A stretch of DNA of 64,000 bases, from NCBI RefSeq assembly GCF_036785885.1, contig NC_092323.1, positions 9,246,501 through 9,310,500 of the forward strand. The letters run 5' to 3'. Positions 18,320 to 31,358 of this stretch are shown piece by piece. The position numbers were made by a program, and so were the translations under genes. The notes beneath the pieces were generated by a model. That model was not told where the DNA came from. It ran no database searches and worked only from the letters and a program-made list of their open reading frames with translations. Each line of letters starts with the position of its first letter. Position 1 is the stretch's first letter. The stretch is from Coffea arabica (lineage: Eukaryota > Streptophyta > Magnoliopsida > Gentianales > Rubiaceae).

Positions 18320-19605
18320 GTTGCTTGCTTTTGTTGCTACATGTTTAATTGCTTTATTAGGTTCTTGCATCTAGTCGAGCATGCTAAATGCTATGTGCTA
18401 TGTGTTTACGAGTATTTTGGCATGTCTACTTGCTTTCATAGCCATGAATGAATGGAATGGATGAATGTACGTTTCCGCTAGTCCAACGCTAGTCGGAATT
18501 CATAGAATGGGCTAGTCCAACGCTAGACCCTTAGGGATTTCCCCTCATTAGCATATCATTTGCTTGTTCACTACATATCATGCATTTTTCCCTAGTTTTA
18601 TCATCTGGCATGCTCCTCGAGCCCTTTCCCCTCACTTTAGGTTTTGCATCCCATACTAGCTATAGGGTTCATTTTGCTTGAGTGTCCCCTCTTGATAAGG
18701 GAAACGAGCGAGTGTGGCTACTCGATAGCCTTAGCACGCTAGTTTCGCCTTCTAATCAAAGGGAAAATCAAGTCACGATTTAGGTCTCCCCGTACCCAAT
18801 ATGCATGAATTCCCTAGGCTCATGCATTCTCAATCCACTCTATCATTACACTTTCACTTTTGTCTCATTTGCACACATGCACCCTTTTATCACTTTCACT
18901 TGCACACGAACACTTTTATCTTCACTCGCACACGAGTACTTTCATCTACATTTGCACACCTTCACTCTTATCTTATTACTTTTATCATTTTTTCACTTCA
19001 CATAAACTCACACTTTCACATGGCATGCATTCCACTCATTTTTCACGTCATTTAGGTTTAGGTGTGACCTCTCCAAAAGGATCATTATTGGGCTTCACAA
19101 TTAATGTGATTGGCACCACTCAACCTTTGAAGAGAAATTTCCCCCAATCCCCCTAGGTCTAGGGTTTTGCATTCATATAGACATATCCAATATGCGATAC
19201 ATACCATGGGTAGAAAAATTAGGAAAAATTGGTTTAAGTCACGCAACTAGCCTTGGCTAGGTCGAAGGGGTGCCTTGGATTTTTATCCTTGCCTTCCCCT
19301 TTGTCAAACGTGACCCCCGAACCTTTTTCTTTGGCTTACGTGGACTAGGAGTCGTTTTAAAAAGGGTTTTACTACTTTGTCTTTAAAAAACACTTTTTTT
19401 GGGTGACTTGGTACACCCCAAATCTATACCAAGTGGCGACTCCGTTTTTCATATTTAAAAACCCTTTTTAAAATTTCATTTGGCCAAATCGTCGCTTTCC
19501 AAAGTCCCATGGCCTTTTTACTTTTCATTTTGCACACGTTCACACCACACACCACACATCACCAACACACATTCACACTACACAATCAAAAAGTGGGGCG
19601 CGACA

Positions 19606-19736
19606 ATTGCTCAAGTGTTTTTCGAATAATCAACGATGACAACAATAAAGAAGCTGACTACTCACAAAGAGTGATAGAGATCAATACATCGATGATGATC
19701 AATTCATCCAAATAATTTCAAAGAAGTTCAAAACTA
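19606..19736. repeat. Repeat A, copy 2, right part
   Basis: The remaining about 131 bp of repeat A copy 2, beginning with the duplicated ATTGC and ending AAGTTCAAAACTA. Beyond it the sequence (GCAGTAAAACAATAC) is not shared with copy 1 and marks the original right flank. Confidence 0.9.
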
Positions 19737-20478
19737 GCAGTAAAACAATACAAATGCAACAAAATTTAAAGTAAAAAACTCTAACACCTTCAGAATACTA
19801 TGAATGTGGAGTATGTCGAAATCATTTAAAAGTTTGTAAAATTTTCAATCAGTTAAAATTGAGAAGTGTATATCCTCTTTGGAATTTTTTAATAAATAGG
19901 TCCGAATTTATGTCAAACCTTACACCGTTTATAGGTAATTTTTTATTGAGAAAAAGAAAACTATTTACTTTCACAAATTCTCATAAACTAAAAGTAGTTT
20001 TAATATCTTGTTATCTTTTCTTCATGCGGGCCCATTTGCCATAACACGTGGACTTGCAAAATTTACTTTGTCCTGCTTTTTATTTTTTTAAAACCCTTGT
20101 TAAATTTTGCATAACCACTTATTTTCAAGAACCTCCTTTGCCAAAACCATTGCCATTACACTTTAGTTTTTTTTTTCCAACTCGAAAAGCCTTTTGCTTT
20201 TTGTGTTATTCCTACTAAAGTAAAAATATAGAGAAGCTAATACCTAGTTAGTAGTAACTACTAACTAGTAACTAGTAATGATCTCTAACCAAGTAAAAGT
20301 CCAAGGCCCAAGGCCAGGCAATAAAAAGTTAGGAAAAGATTAGGAGGCATAGGCGGGTCAAATAGCGGATCTCACTTGTACACGCCCACTGAAGACACAG
20401 TTCTCCCAGCTGAACCGCAACGCAGCGTCTTCCGGCGGCAGCCAACGGCGAGGATATACTTCTCTACCTCTTTATCCG
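19737..20478. other. SMD3 upstream region and 5' leader
   Basis: No gene in the first part, which is AT-rich. From about 20390 the sequence reads as an SMD3 5' leader (CTGAACCGCAACGCAGCG, then CT-rich) ending at a GT donor at 20479. Confidence 0.5.
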
Positions 20479-20761
20479 GTAAGGTTACTTTATTTTATCT
20501 CTCTCTTCTCGCCTTTTATTTATTTATTTACTTTTAATCTCACAAATTTCAATCTCTTGTATGCATCTTTGTTTTTTTTTTTTTTGCTATAATTCTTAGA
20601 ATTGATTGTACACTTCTATTTTTACGTTTGTCTACGATTTTTTAAACTTTTTTTTTCGAAGCTTTGTGATGGATTTATTGGTATATAGTTTCTGCTAATT
20701 AATTTTTGGTAGTTTTCTTGCTGGACTTTGGGTTTAGGGTTTTGCGTAGGGAGCATAGCAG
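20479..20761 (+). other. Probable 5'UTR intron of SMD3
   Basis: The donor CCG/GTAAGG at 20479 and the acceptor ATAGCAG ending at 20761, with T-rich DNA between, lie just 15 bases before the start codon. 5'UTR introns are common in plant housekeeping genes. This is inference from splice signals only. Confidence 0.55.
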
Positions 20762-20776
20762 GAAATAGCAATAGCA

Positions 20777-22727
20777 ATGAGTCGTAGCTTAGGTATACCG
20801 GTGAAGCTTCTACACGAAGCCACAGGACACATCGTGACCGTAGAGCTGAAGAGCGGAGAGCTCTATAGAGGCAGCATGGTTGAATGCGAAGACAATTGGA
20901 ATTGCCAGCTCGAGAACATCACTTTCACAGCTAAGGTACTCTCGTTCCAATGTTATTATGCCCTTCATTAAGAATTGTGAAAGTGCTTTTCTGTTTCCGG
21001 TGTCTTTATGCTGCTTTCGAGCTTCGTAATGCCTTTTTCTTTCACTTTGATTCCAATGCATGATGGGCGGAAGCCAACGATGATTTTCTGTGGCAGGAAA
21101 ATTGAAACTATGGGATGTTAGTAAATTGGAATTGAAATCTATTCACTCTTTAAGGAGGTAACATGGGTTGGGTGGTGAATGCTATTCAGAACACGAGGAC
21201 AATCAGTTGTATTTGTGCTCATAAATGATTTATACAGGTTTTCGTAGTAAGAATTTCATGTTTGTGGCAAAAGTATTTTAAAACTATTATTGGCAATATG
21301 TTCTCATATAACAGAATTCTATCCAACTAAATTCCAGGTCGTGTATTTTCTTTTTTTAAATTCTTTGATCTTACATGCAAAACTGTTCTTTAATATGTGT
21401 TTTTTTTTGTTGTGGGTTAGGTCTTTAATATGTGTTTTTATTGTAGATTTAAGCATCTTATTTTATGATGTGTCCTTTAGGTATCAGATGCACGTCTCAG
21501 ATTTTACAACAAATTAAGTGTCTTCTGCACACATGCATTAGAGTTCACAGCGTGTCGGACTACTTGGGGTTGGGGTTGTAAGGAACTTTTTGACCTGTGG
21601 ATGCTCATTTATCATACTTATTTTAACTGACAGCTAGTTTTAAGAGTATTCCTCCCTTGATAATTTCATTGAAATTGGACCTGTCATTTTTGACATTCAT
21701 AAGCAATTATTTCCAGTGCCATATAATTTCTTCTACATCAATGGCTACAGAATGTAAGATCTCTTTTTGAATTGTTGATAGCTTCTGAACAGTCTCTTAT
21801 CCTTTCATGGATCTTTGAAGCACTGATATAATTTACATCTTCAGCCGCCTCAATCCTGATATCTTCTTTTTTGAACCTCTGAACTGAAGCAAATTAGCTT
21901 CAAGACTTCAGTTGTTTTTGACTGCCTATTAGAGAGAGTTTCATCGGATTAAGATGTTATATTGTGCCCTTTTGGCTTTTTTTAGTCTTGTGGAAGACTA
22001 ATTTTGGTCTGTATCTTTACAGGATGGCAAGGTATCACAACTTGAGCATGTTTTCATTCGAGGAAGCAAAGTCAGGTACAAAAACTGTAATATAAAATGT
22101 TTTTTGATTCTCTCAACTGCTTTCTGAGTTCTGATTGCGGGTAAAACAAATTTTTATCAGGTTTATGGTGATTCCCGATATGCTTAAGAATGCTCCAATG
22201 TTCAAACGTCTAGAAGCTAGAATCAAGGTGCTTTCCCAGTTTGCCCATGTGTATTAGAGTGTATTTGTGACCATCACAGCTCTGCTTACACTTTTTATAT
22301 TATCTTTTGAAGGGCAAGGGTTCAGCACTTGGCGTTGGACGGGGACGTGCTGTTGCCATGAGAGCCAGGGTAAGATCTATTTCGTGACTTTTACATCTTA
22401 TACTCCAAGATCATTTATTTAAATCCAAAAGTTAGGAATGACACTCCATATCTTTACTGTAAGCTCTGAAATGCATTATGATCTCTTGTCAAGAAAAGGC
22501 AATGCTGGATGGCCTCTCTAGAACTGGGATTTAACAAATACTGTAAAACAAAGAAAATTTAGTTGTACGGAGTATGTAAAATGATTAGCTTGGAGAAATA
22601 TATGGGGTTACAAATTAAGTTTTGTGGGGTGAAGTTTGCCTGACTGTGCCATCCGTGTATGCAGGCTCAGGTTGCTGGTCGTGGAGCTCCACCTGGCAGG
22701 GGCGTTGTGCCACCTGTAAGGAGGTGA
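20777..22727 (+). CDS. SMD3: Small nuclear ribonucleoprotein SmD3
   Basis: SmD3 is a core subunit of the heptameric Sm ring on U1, U2, U4 and U5 snRNAs and pairs with SmB in spliceosome assembly. Five exons join in frame: 20777-20935, 22023-22075, 22161-22227, 22313-22369 and 22665-22727 (132 residues, the family's usual length). The Sm1 motif covers residues about 7-50 ([20 protein letters not shown] through [20 protein letters not shown]). The Sm2 motif is [20 protein letters not shown]. The C-terminal tail is basic and Gly/Arg-rich ([24 protein letters not shown]), the kind of tail that is methylated on arginine and helps nuclear import. The start at 20777 matches the family ([15 protein letters not shown]). 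A likely 5'UTR intron lies just upstream. Confidence 0.95.
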
Positions 22728-24459
22728 TCATTCCAAAATATGATTGTAATCTTAATCTTAAGAGCGTCAAAGCTCGTATATTATGCACGGGAGATCATCA
22801 AATCCATGTTCTGCAGCCCAATTTGGTATAGGATAATATTTGGCCTTTGAGACCTTAAAAATTATGTACGCTTTTGAACTTGGCTAGTGCTCATTTAGAG
22901 ACGTGAATGGTTTTCCAATTTACGCTTCTGTTTTAGCTGATTCTAAAATTTGATGTAAACCAAATCGATTGGCTGTCTGTTAGTCATGTAGCGAACGAAG
23001 TCGATGTGGGAAGTCGTATTCCGCTGTAACGTGGAAATAGCAAATTGCCTCCATCCGTAATTACTTGTGCGGATGCAAATAGCGAGCAATGCAATAAGCT
23101 TTTTGAAAAGGATCGATCCAGAGTTTGAATGATTATCAGGATTGCAAAGGCTATGGAGGAGAGGTTAGTTTTTGGTGGTGAAACGTAGTTGATAATCCAG
23201 AAATGCGTGTACCCTTTCATTAACCGCTGCCCGGGCTGCTACGGAAACACCTTTTACTGCCCACTGGTTGGAAGATCCAAAACTTCGTGGTTATATTGAA
23301 TGAGCGGCCATTAGGCAGACTGTTTGTGCCTCTGACAAATTGAACGACCTTTGAAGTAGAAATTAAATTATGCGAATTGGAACCCGACCCAACTCATGGC
23401 CCTTTAAATGAAATGGAGCAATTCTAACTCAGATGTTTTTCGGCCCAATATGCACCAAAACAGACATACTGCTTGAAATTCTCCATTTTGGAAAACCTTT
23501 CCTCTTTCGTCTACTGATTGAGGGCTATGACGAGATATAGCCTGGCTTGTACATTCCTACTCCGTCTATTTATGCTCACTTACTATATCTGTATACAGCA
23601 GGATGATTGATTTTCCAAGTCCATTTGCTGGATCCAGTAGCCAAAAACAATATGTGACTGACTATCTGGAACAGTTGCAGGCTACATTTCGTTTCCGCCT
23701 TAAAATACACTCCTTTTTATGAGTGATGGAGCAAAGGTGTTTACTTCTGCATATTCAAAAAGTTTTAACGCCTTCTTAAGTTGGTGGATAAAGGTGTAAA
23801 TATCTGATGCGGACAAAATTACGGTTTAAAAGATTTTTTTTTTGGGGGGGTAAGGTATTCCACCTAAGGTTAAGTGGGTTTTCACTTTTCAGTGCTTCAA
23901 AATTTTAGTGTCCTCAGATTTGAGTGCTTCAAAATTTCAGTGCTTCAATTGCCACGTTAAGTGATTTTACTTTAAAAAATATTCAGTCGGGTGCACGGTG
24001 GTGGTTCAGTCCCTTCCAAATTACCTTTGGACTTCTTTAGTTCCGTCCCTCCCCCTAATGGAGGATAGAATAGATTTACCGTCTCCGTTAAAAAAAAAAA
24101 AAAAAAAGAAGATTTGAGACATAAAAAGTAGACCAGTGAATAGTCATCAACCGTCTCCCGCCTCCTGACTCACTGGCTCGCTTCTGCTCGAATTTCTTTC
24201 GCTGAACTTTCATCGAACTAAATCTTGACCTTTGATGATGGAAATTTGATTTTCTCCGAAGATGCGTTTTAAGAAAAGTTGTGTTAGCAAGAAGGGTACT
24301 TTTCGTATCTCTTTTCTTCTTCGCCTGATGCATTTGTTTTCGAAAGTAGACTTTTGTAAGGATATTATTAGCAAAAAATTCCTAATTTTATGTTTCACAC
24401 CGGCCCCCTTCCTCTCGATTCACTCGAGATTCAGGTTTTGAAATAACAGGAATTCAGCT

Positions 24460-24714
24460 TTGTTTGGATCTCCTGTTTTTGGAGTGTTTTTCAAAAACTA
24501 GTTTTTCAGATACAATAAAAGTTACAACAAAGTACTCTAAAAGATAATCTAAAAATTAGTTTAAATTTTTTTAAAATTTCACCAAATATCTCATAATAAA
24601 GTGCCAATAAAAAATATTTCAAAATATTTTCTAAAAATATTTCAAAATATACTCTAAAAACTCTGCTACAGCAAAGTTTTTCAAAAACACCCCAAAAACA
24701 GCTAATCCAAACGG
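24460..24714. mobile_element. MITE with GTTTGGAT...CTGTTTTTGG inverted ends
   Basis: The left end reads GTTTGGATCTCCTGTTTTTG then GAGTGTTTTTCAAAAACT. The reverse complement of the right end reads GTTTGGATTAGCTGTTTTTG then GGGTGTTTTTGAAAAACT. The inverted ends are about 40 bp with few mismatches around an AT-rich core. I could not fix the target duplication, so the outer limits are good to a few bases. Confidence 0.75.
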
Positions 24715-25822
24715 ATTATTACTATAATACCGTAGTACTCTTTCTTTCTCGTGTAACAATGACCACACAGCTAGTCGCCACAAACCAAATCTAATGTTCC
24801 ACCAACCAATTCTAAGATTGAAATTCACACATCTGTCATTCCCAAAAAGGAAAGGACTTCTTTATCGCAACAGACGTTAGTTTACAGTACTAGTATTGTT
24901 CTCCAGATTGTGTGGTGTCGATGAAAGCCCGATGACGAAGACAGAATTGTGTAATAAAAATCTTCCTAGCACAAGTAGTCACGCTATGAATTAGATGCAA
25001 CAGAACTTCCCTACAACCTAAATCAAATCCTATCCATCCCAAGTGTTTGATTCACAATTCACAAACAAGAGTCTCTCTTGCCACATTATTTCTGTGCATG
25101 AACAGGCAGGGAGACACTGTACAGGCCACAGAAAGGGACTGCCAAAATTCATCTGTATCAAAGCCTGGCAGCTGATCTGGAAAATATAATAGTGCAACAA
25201 CCAAACGTTTGGTATAATTTTTCTTTAGTCTTCAAGCACAACAAAAGTGTTCTCCGAATTGAAGTTCTTGAGCGGTAGCGATCAATGGTTTTGGCTCTCC
25301 AAAGTGCGCCGAAGGTACGTATTTATTTTATTTGGCATTTGGGCGGCGACCGAGGACCAATAAAATTGTCTCACTTGACGTTGACTTGGTTATGGAAGTC
25401 AGAAATTTCGACGGTGAAGTTACAAAAGATGTCAATTTCAGATGAATGGTTGGACCACTAATGGTGATCGCAATGACTTCGAAAGATTGACTACTATTTT
25501 TATAACGGGGATTTATGCGTTGAATAGGCTTTCTTTCTACTGAAAATGCTTGTTTGACCCGATGAGAAGACTTTTTTGGTTTTGTGTGAACACAAATTTC
25601 AACTTTTACAGTGGATTCCTTTGGTTTGACTTTCCAATATATATATATATATATATTCATGAAATGTATGACATCATAGCTTAAGGTGATTGAGAGTCAA
25701 AAACATATATAATGAAGAATGACTGGAGGATGATGTGAGGGTTTAACGCCTCTCTTATCAATCAGAGTTTTATTAGCACAAAGGAAATTGTTTTTGATCA
25801 GCTTCTAATTCCTCCTACGAAT

Positions 25823-26071
25823 ATGAGTATGGATTTGCTTAATTCGGTTCCGTCAATAAACCCTAATAGTATTAGGTCTTACGTCCAATCCAAATCCAGA
25901 GACCAAAATCTTAATCTTCAATTGTGTGAACTTAATCAAACCATTGAATTAGGGGACCATTTGGAGGTCCCAACTGCATGTGCTGGGCAGAATATGTTTC
26001 CAACATGCATGTCTTGGTCGATTTATGAAACCATGCCCAATCAATATTTGATGATTGATGGAATTGATTAA
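25823..26071 (+). other. Unassigned 82-residue frame
   Basis: An open frame with mixed, protein-like composition (contains LNSVPSINPNSIRSYVQSKS and TACAGQNMFPTCMSW). I do not recognise it and see no neighbouring exons. It could be a last-exon fragment of a decayed gene, or chance. Confidence 0.2.
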
Positions 26072-28719
26072 CCTGACTTCTGTTCTACTTAATAAAACTG
26101 ATCAGTAATCGATCGACTTCCCTGCTTAATGATGAAATGATGATCATCTGCAAGACCAAAAGCCATTGCTTAAAACTCAGGGGCAAGAAAATGAAAATAA
26201 ATAAAAATCAAACTTGAGTGCGATGGATGAATTTAACTGTCACAGTCAATCACTCATATTCTTTTTTTTTTCTTTTAAGGATTGCTCAAACACTCGATAA
26301 TACACTTAAGATACGATGAATTTACTACTACGTGAATGCATGCACATATTCATATTTATTACATCTATGTATTTAGACATTTTCTCAAAGTAATTTCACT
26401 TTTACAAAGAATTAAGTAGAGTACTCTCTTAACGATTGACCCTTATTAATTACAAACACAAATCAGTTGCTATCTCCTCAATACCAGATCGAGAGACGTT
26501 ACGTCTTTCTCATACTACTAGTTGTCCGCAATAACGAAGTCAACTCCAACATTTTGTAGTTTTTCTCTTGTTCATATCCATGCATAGAGAAGCTGTGTAA
26601 GAACTGAAAATAAAGAACTTGGCCAAAGCTGGGATGCAATATCCCTGGTTCCGGATATGACAAACTAATTTAGTGGTTGACAAGAAAGGTAGCTAGCTGC
26701 GTGGATGGAAATAAGTTGCCGGTGGATCGAAATGGGGATTGAATAATTGGCTAAAAAATGGCCTACTCAATAGCTTGGAGGGGCCAGTAAAGACTTGAAT
26801 GTTGTCATTGACATGGAAAAATTAGAACGAAGAAACGCGTACGTTAACCATCATGCAGATTGCAGATGCCGTCTTTATCACTATTACTAGTGGTTCGGGC
26901 TGCGGGGGCAATTAGCATACATATGGGACCTTTTGAACGCCAAATTATCACTTAAAATAGGGAAAATCAGTAGCCTCCTTATAGATTTATTGTACCATAA
27001 AGTTTTTAGTGGACAAAAAGAATTTCAATGTCGGATTATTTGTTTTTCAATTATAAGAGAATTGATGAGTACGTCCCTACATTCTTTCTTTTTTTTTTTT
27101 TTTCAATCGAAAACTGTTTTCCATAATGGCGTTTTTTTTCTTTGATAGTGGAAATATCATAATGGCTTTTTTTTTTATATAGTATTATCATTTTTTTTAA
27201 AAAGGATAAGAAGCAAAGACTTTATTGGTAATTCATTTTACACCATGATGATGATGTGCAAGTCCAAGTTATGTAGCTTCAAGTATTTCGCTTTCTTTTA
27301 TGAAAAGGAAAATGGGATTTGACCCACTCAAGTTGCATGTAACGTGTGATCATAGAGTACGAAAAAATAAGATGGTTTCCAAGTCCACGGAAAGTAATTG
27401 TCAAAGTGACACTAAAAACTTTGTGGTGCATCAAAAGGTTGGTTAGTTGCTTAATATTAGTTGAATGTGTATATCATTCATCTTAGTATACACTTACATC
27501 TGTAATGCGAGAGTGCATATTGTAAAAAACACGTTTTTTTTTTTTTTTTTTTATGTTGAGGCCTTTGGCTATATTGAGCGAACTCTTAATACTTGTGTAA
27601 ATAATAGTAAGCCATTAGTTAGTTGATTATGAAATTGTATAAATAAAAATATATCATTAGTTAGTTGATCGTATGGTCAATTTTTTTTTTTTCTAAATGA
27701 TAGATTTTGAATTTAAAATCTCTTATTTAAAATCTTTTTAATTTACCATCTAACTCAACCTTTCGTAGGTCGTGAGACCACTTGTTCGACTTTCAATTCT
27801 TCTAGTTTTTCCCTTCTCCAAGACTCAATATCTCCTTTGAAACAAACAAAATAAAAAGAAATTATTTTGAAAAACTTGGTAGGTGTTGTATCAGAGACTG
27901 TAAGCAGTAGGACGTTGCTCCCATTTAAGATGTGCACCAATGAGTTGCATGGTTTACAGGATATTATGTCTACGTAATTAAATATCTTTGAGCTCTACAA
28001 TCTTCATAGGAATATTATTGGCTTACCTTGTATATTATTCTAAGTGCCCGTGCGATCTTCAAATTGATATATAACCACCAAAATCGAATACAGCCCAGCA
28101 TTTATTTCAGAACACGTTTCAATCTTCAACTTTTCGGACAAAATGATCGAACCAGAAAGAGAAACAAGTTTCGACAACTATGTCATGATACAGTATGCTT
28201 TCATTTCATGCATGTCTTGGTTAGTTCCCTGATTGCAGATTAATGCAGACGATTGATCAAGTACATACTTTAAATGAAGCAAGTATCTATCATGTTACTG
28301 CTAACTACCGCGGTAGAACTTCATAACCTCAGACCAACAATGAATTTTAGATTGAATCATGAGCCTTGAAAGAATTCACCAAAAAAATAATGCAAATGGT
28401 CAAGTTTTGGCGCAACTTCATAGTTCGTATACATATGAAGAGGGGAAAAAAACGGAAATCTGGAAATCTCCGCTCTGCTGTCTCTTAGACTATAACAAAA
28501 ACAAGAGAAATTTCCAATTTCCAAATTCGTGTATATACAGATCTCCACTAATGAAAAAAAACCAGACAATTAGTTTCCAAGTGGTCAGATGATGGATATC
28601 CCATGCACTAAACTAGTTAGCTTAAGTAACCGGTGGTGCCCATCATCCATGTTATAGTAAACCTTAATCCACCTCTACATACGACAAGAAACTCCATCTT
28701 GCATCATCAGCTCCCTTAA

Positions 28720-29046
28720 TTATCTGATCATGGAAAATAGAGAGCAAAAAACTTCTTCATCACAAGGAATGGTGAGGCCCATCTCATGGTTGAAGCCAAA
28801 CTCTTCTTCAGCTCGTTGTAACAAGCTCTGGAATTCCGGGTGTTCCAACCAAGAAATGGGGATGATGTATCTGGTCCTATTTTGACCAACATATACTGCA
28901 AAATGGCCTTTTGGGACATCATGTGGAAGGCTATTGTCGTGATCATGACCAGTATTCTTCCTTCCAAAACTTGAACACTTTTTGAGGATTTGTTTGAGGG
29001 CCGCCGTTTGAGTAGCGGCATGTTTTGTTCCTTTCTTAAGAGCCAT
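28720..29046 (-). CDS. SAUR-family auxin-responsive protein
   Basis: An intronless gene of 108 residues. SAURs are small early auxin-response proteins; many promote cell expansion by inhibiting PP2C-D phosphatases that act on plasma-membrane H+-ATPases. The SAUR core is clear: [20 protein letters not shown], then [38 protein letters not shown]. The N-terminus ([20 protein letters not shown]) is basic and variable, as in the SAUR50/SAUR-D type. The single exon and small size fit the family. The start codon is the first in frame. A TATA-like TATTTATG lies upstream at 29174-29181 (plus-strand letters). I cannot say which numbered SAUR it is. Confidence 0.92.
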   Translation of the reverse strand: MALKKGTKHAATQTAALKQILKKCSSFGRKNTGHDHDNSLPHDVPKGHFAVYVGQNRTRYIIPISWLEHPEFQSLLQRAEEEFGFNHEMGLTIPCDEEVFCSLFSMIR

Positions 29047-29173
29047 GTTTATGGACTTTAGAAGAAAAAGGCTCAGCCAGGCAAAGAAGAGATAGAAATT
29101 GTATGTATTAAGAGAATGAAGGATTCGAAGGAGGTGGGGATGAATTGAGGAGAATGTGGAGGAGTAGTAGTTG

Positions 29174-29181
29174 TATTTATG
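29174..29181 (-). promoter_or_regulatory. Possible TATA box of the SAUR gene
   Basis: On the minus strand it reads CATAAATA, about 130 bases before the start codon and followed by a CT-rich leader. It is predicted from sequence alone. Confidence 0.4.
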
Positions 29182-31305
29182 GGGAAAAAGAAGAAGACAG
29201 GGAGTGATTATCTGCGAAACAAAGACATGTGGAGTGTGGGGGCAACAAACTAACAGGGCTTAGATGTTCTTATTTGAGAAGTCTTGTTCAAGGCCATGCA
29301 ACCTCATTCCCCATTTGGCCTTTTCCCTTTTTCTTGTTACCCCTCCCATAGACAAAGTGGACCACTATACTCTATGCTCTATACCATAAACTCCAATCTC
29401 CGTTCATCCTATGTGTGTATTTGTGTTTTGGACAGTGTGATTGTGCGTGAAATCCCCATTTGATTAATGATTGATCGAGAGAATTAGGATATGGTACGTT
29501 ATACTCATGCACACGGTACTTAAGTTGTAAGGTCGCCAAAAGGTCACGCAATGACAATTCAACCATCTTATTAGTTTAATCAGGGTGGGAGTCTGTTGTC
29601 TGGCACGTTTAAGGCATGTAAAACCAATGCTTTTGAGTTTCGCCATCCATGTTCGTTATCGATACTTGGCATTAACAACCTCGGTTTCCAGTTCCACCTT
29701 CGGAACTGCTAGGTGGCACGGAATTGAAACTGACGAATCATCCCATGGCCTACACTAGTTTCTTGGCTTCTTGCTGGTAGTAAAACTTCATTCTCAGTTC
29801 CCTCATATTTTCAAGTTCAATGTTTTTCTTCTTTTTTTTTTCCCCAAGTCAGAGGTTAGATGTATCGGAAGCATTAATCGTTTCTGGCTACTTCTGTGGC
29901 CAAGGAAGGAGATTGCAGTCTCTGTCTGTCCCAGTAGAATTTACATATGATATGGGCTGCTCTTTTGTAGCATTTCGCATGATCATGACATTGGTTAGTT
30001 TCCAAGGTACAACTTCTTGTGAGCTCAATATGGATTCATGAACGAATCAAGACTGATCATTCAAGGATGGATGAATGGCAGCTGTCTATTGTGAATGATC
30101 ATCTTATTAAGTACAAGAAAGGGATGCCTTCGTCCTTTCTCCGAACAAAACAAATGGCAGTGTAGCTACATGTTTCAGCAAAAGATCAAGGACAACTCAT
30201 TCTACTATTCATTTGCACGTAAATCCAGGACCACTGTTCTTTCAGTGAAAAAAGAAAAAAAAAAAAAAAAAAAGGTAAAAGAACCAATCATGTATGTACC
30301 TAGAGACCGTTTGATCATTTTAAATTTACTCGTTTATTTTGAGTTGAGGTTTAGGCCCTCTATAGATTATAGAAAGGAAGAGTCTTCTTCTGTACCACGG
30401 AAGGTAGATGCTTGAAAATATTAGCTAGGTTGATGAACAGAATGCGATCACCTTGGCATAATTTTTTTTTTTTTTTTTTGAGAGCAAAAAATCAAGTTTA
30501 CTCTCGAAAAATGGAGGATTAGGGAAATGTACATTGAAAAAAAAAAAAAAAAAAAAGGGTACGTGAGTTTTTGTGTTTTTTTTTTGGTTCAAATGTATGC
30601 ATGCCCTAAGTCCTAACCCTTTATTATTATTATTTTTTAAGGAAACAAGATCAATATTAATAAGTTCAACGGGCAACCATTAATTTGGGTCCCCAATCCC
30701 AATCCGGAGTAGTAGCATTCAAAACTAAGGCGACAAACAGCAGTTGTTTTGAATGAATGTACTAAGAAAGTAGCTTATAGCGACTTGCATCCTGTCCCTG
30801 GTTTCGGCTGTTTTGTCCTCCATTTCCAAACGTGGGGTCTACGGAAAACATTAATTTAATTATATCAGTACTACGTACGCAAGTTCGCAATGCAAACGTA
30901 CATAACATGGTGCTTCTGTCTATCTCAGTCTCTATCGATGAATGTCCTTGCGTACTACTGTGCAAGGTTGGTTGTTAAGGAAATGATGCATAGCAATTAG
31001 TAGTCTAGTGTGTTTAGAAAAAATTGCAGCTGATCTATTGTTAAGAGAAGGACCATTTACAAGCATGATTGGATTGGACGCTTCATTTTGGCGAAGCATT
31101 CTGCTGGTGACCATTCAACAGTGCCATTTATAGCTCCAGTTAGAAATCTCCCTCCTCCTAATTTTGACTACTTGCACTCGAACAAGCAAATACAGGTTGG
31201 TTGGTTGGTACTATATACTTACTGCTCCATCAATTATGTTTCAACAAGAAGAACCTCCCATGTGAGCAGAAACAAGAATGAGATGTTAGCAGATATGGAT
31301 CCATA

Positions 31306-31308
<3 letters not shown>

Positions 31309-31354
<46 letters not shown>
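31309..31354. repeat. (TA)23 microsatellite
   Basis: A perfect TA dinucleotide run of 46 bp, able to form a cruciform and likely variable in length. Confidence 0.95.

Positions 31355-31358
<4 letters not shown>

Larger units (their letters stand above)
15288..19605. mobile_element. Solo LTR of a large Ty3/Gypsy element, probably Tat/Ogre-like
   Basis: A 4318-bp insertion starting TGTAGACACC and ending GGGGCGCGACA, so it has TG...CA ends, flanked by a 5-bp target duplication ATTGC (15283-15287 and 19606-19610). It cleanly interrupts repeat A copy 2. I see no second LTR, no primer-binding site and no polyprotein domains, so it reads as one very long LTR left after recombination. The stretch CCAAGTGGCGACTCC near its right end is a feature I associate with Tat-type LTRs, which can be several kb long. 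The family call is from memory. It is younger than the A/B duplication it splits. Confidence 0.8.
22728..28719. other. Long intergenic stretch without a clear gene
   Basis: About 6 kb between SMD3 and the SAUR gene. The first few hundred bases are SMD3 3'UTR. I see one MITE (about 24460-24714), an (AT)n run at about 25637-25657, T/A runs near 24090, 27090, 27537 and 27681, and a short unassigned frame at 25823-26071. A 110-residue minus frame at 25328-25660 with many Lys and Ser matches nothing I know. No exon chain of a known family was recognised. Confidence 0.5.

Noticed and set aside
18801-19156. Overlapping His/Thr/Phe-rich frames
   Set aside because: They come from CACA/TTCACA-rich DNA of the solo LTR, with all three frames open in the same place.
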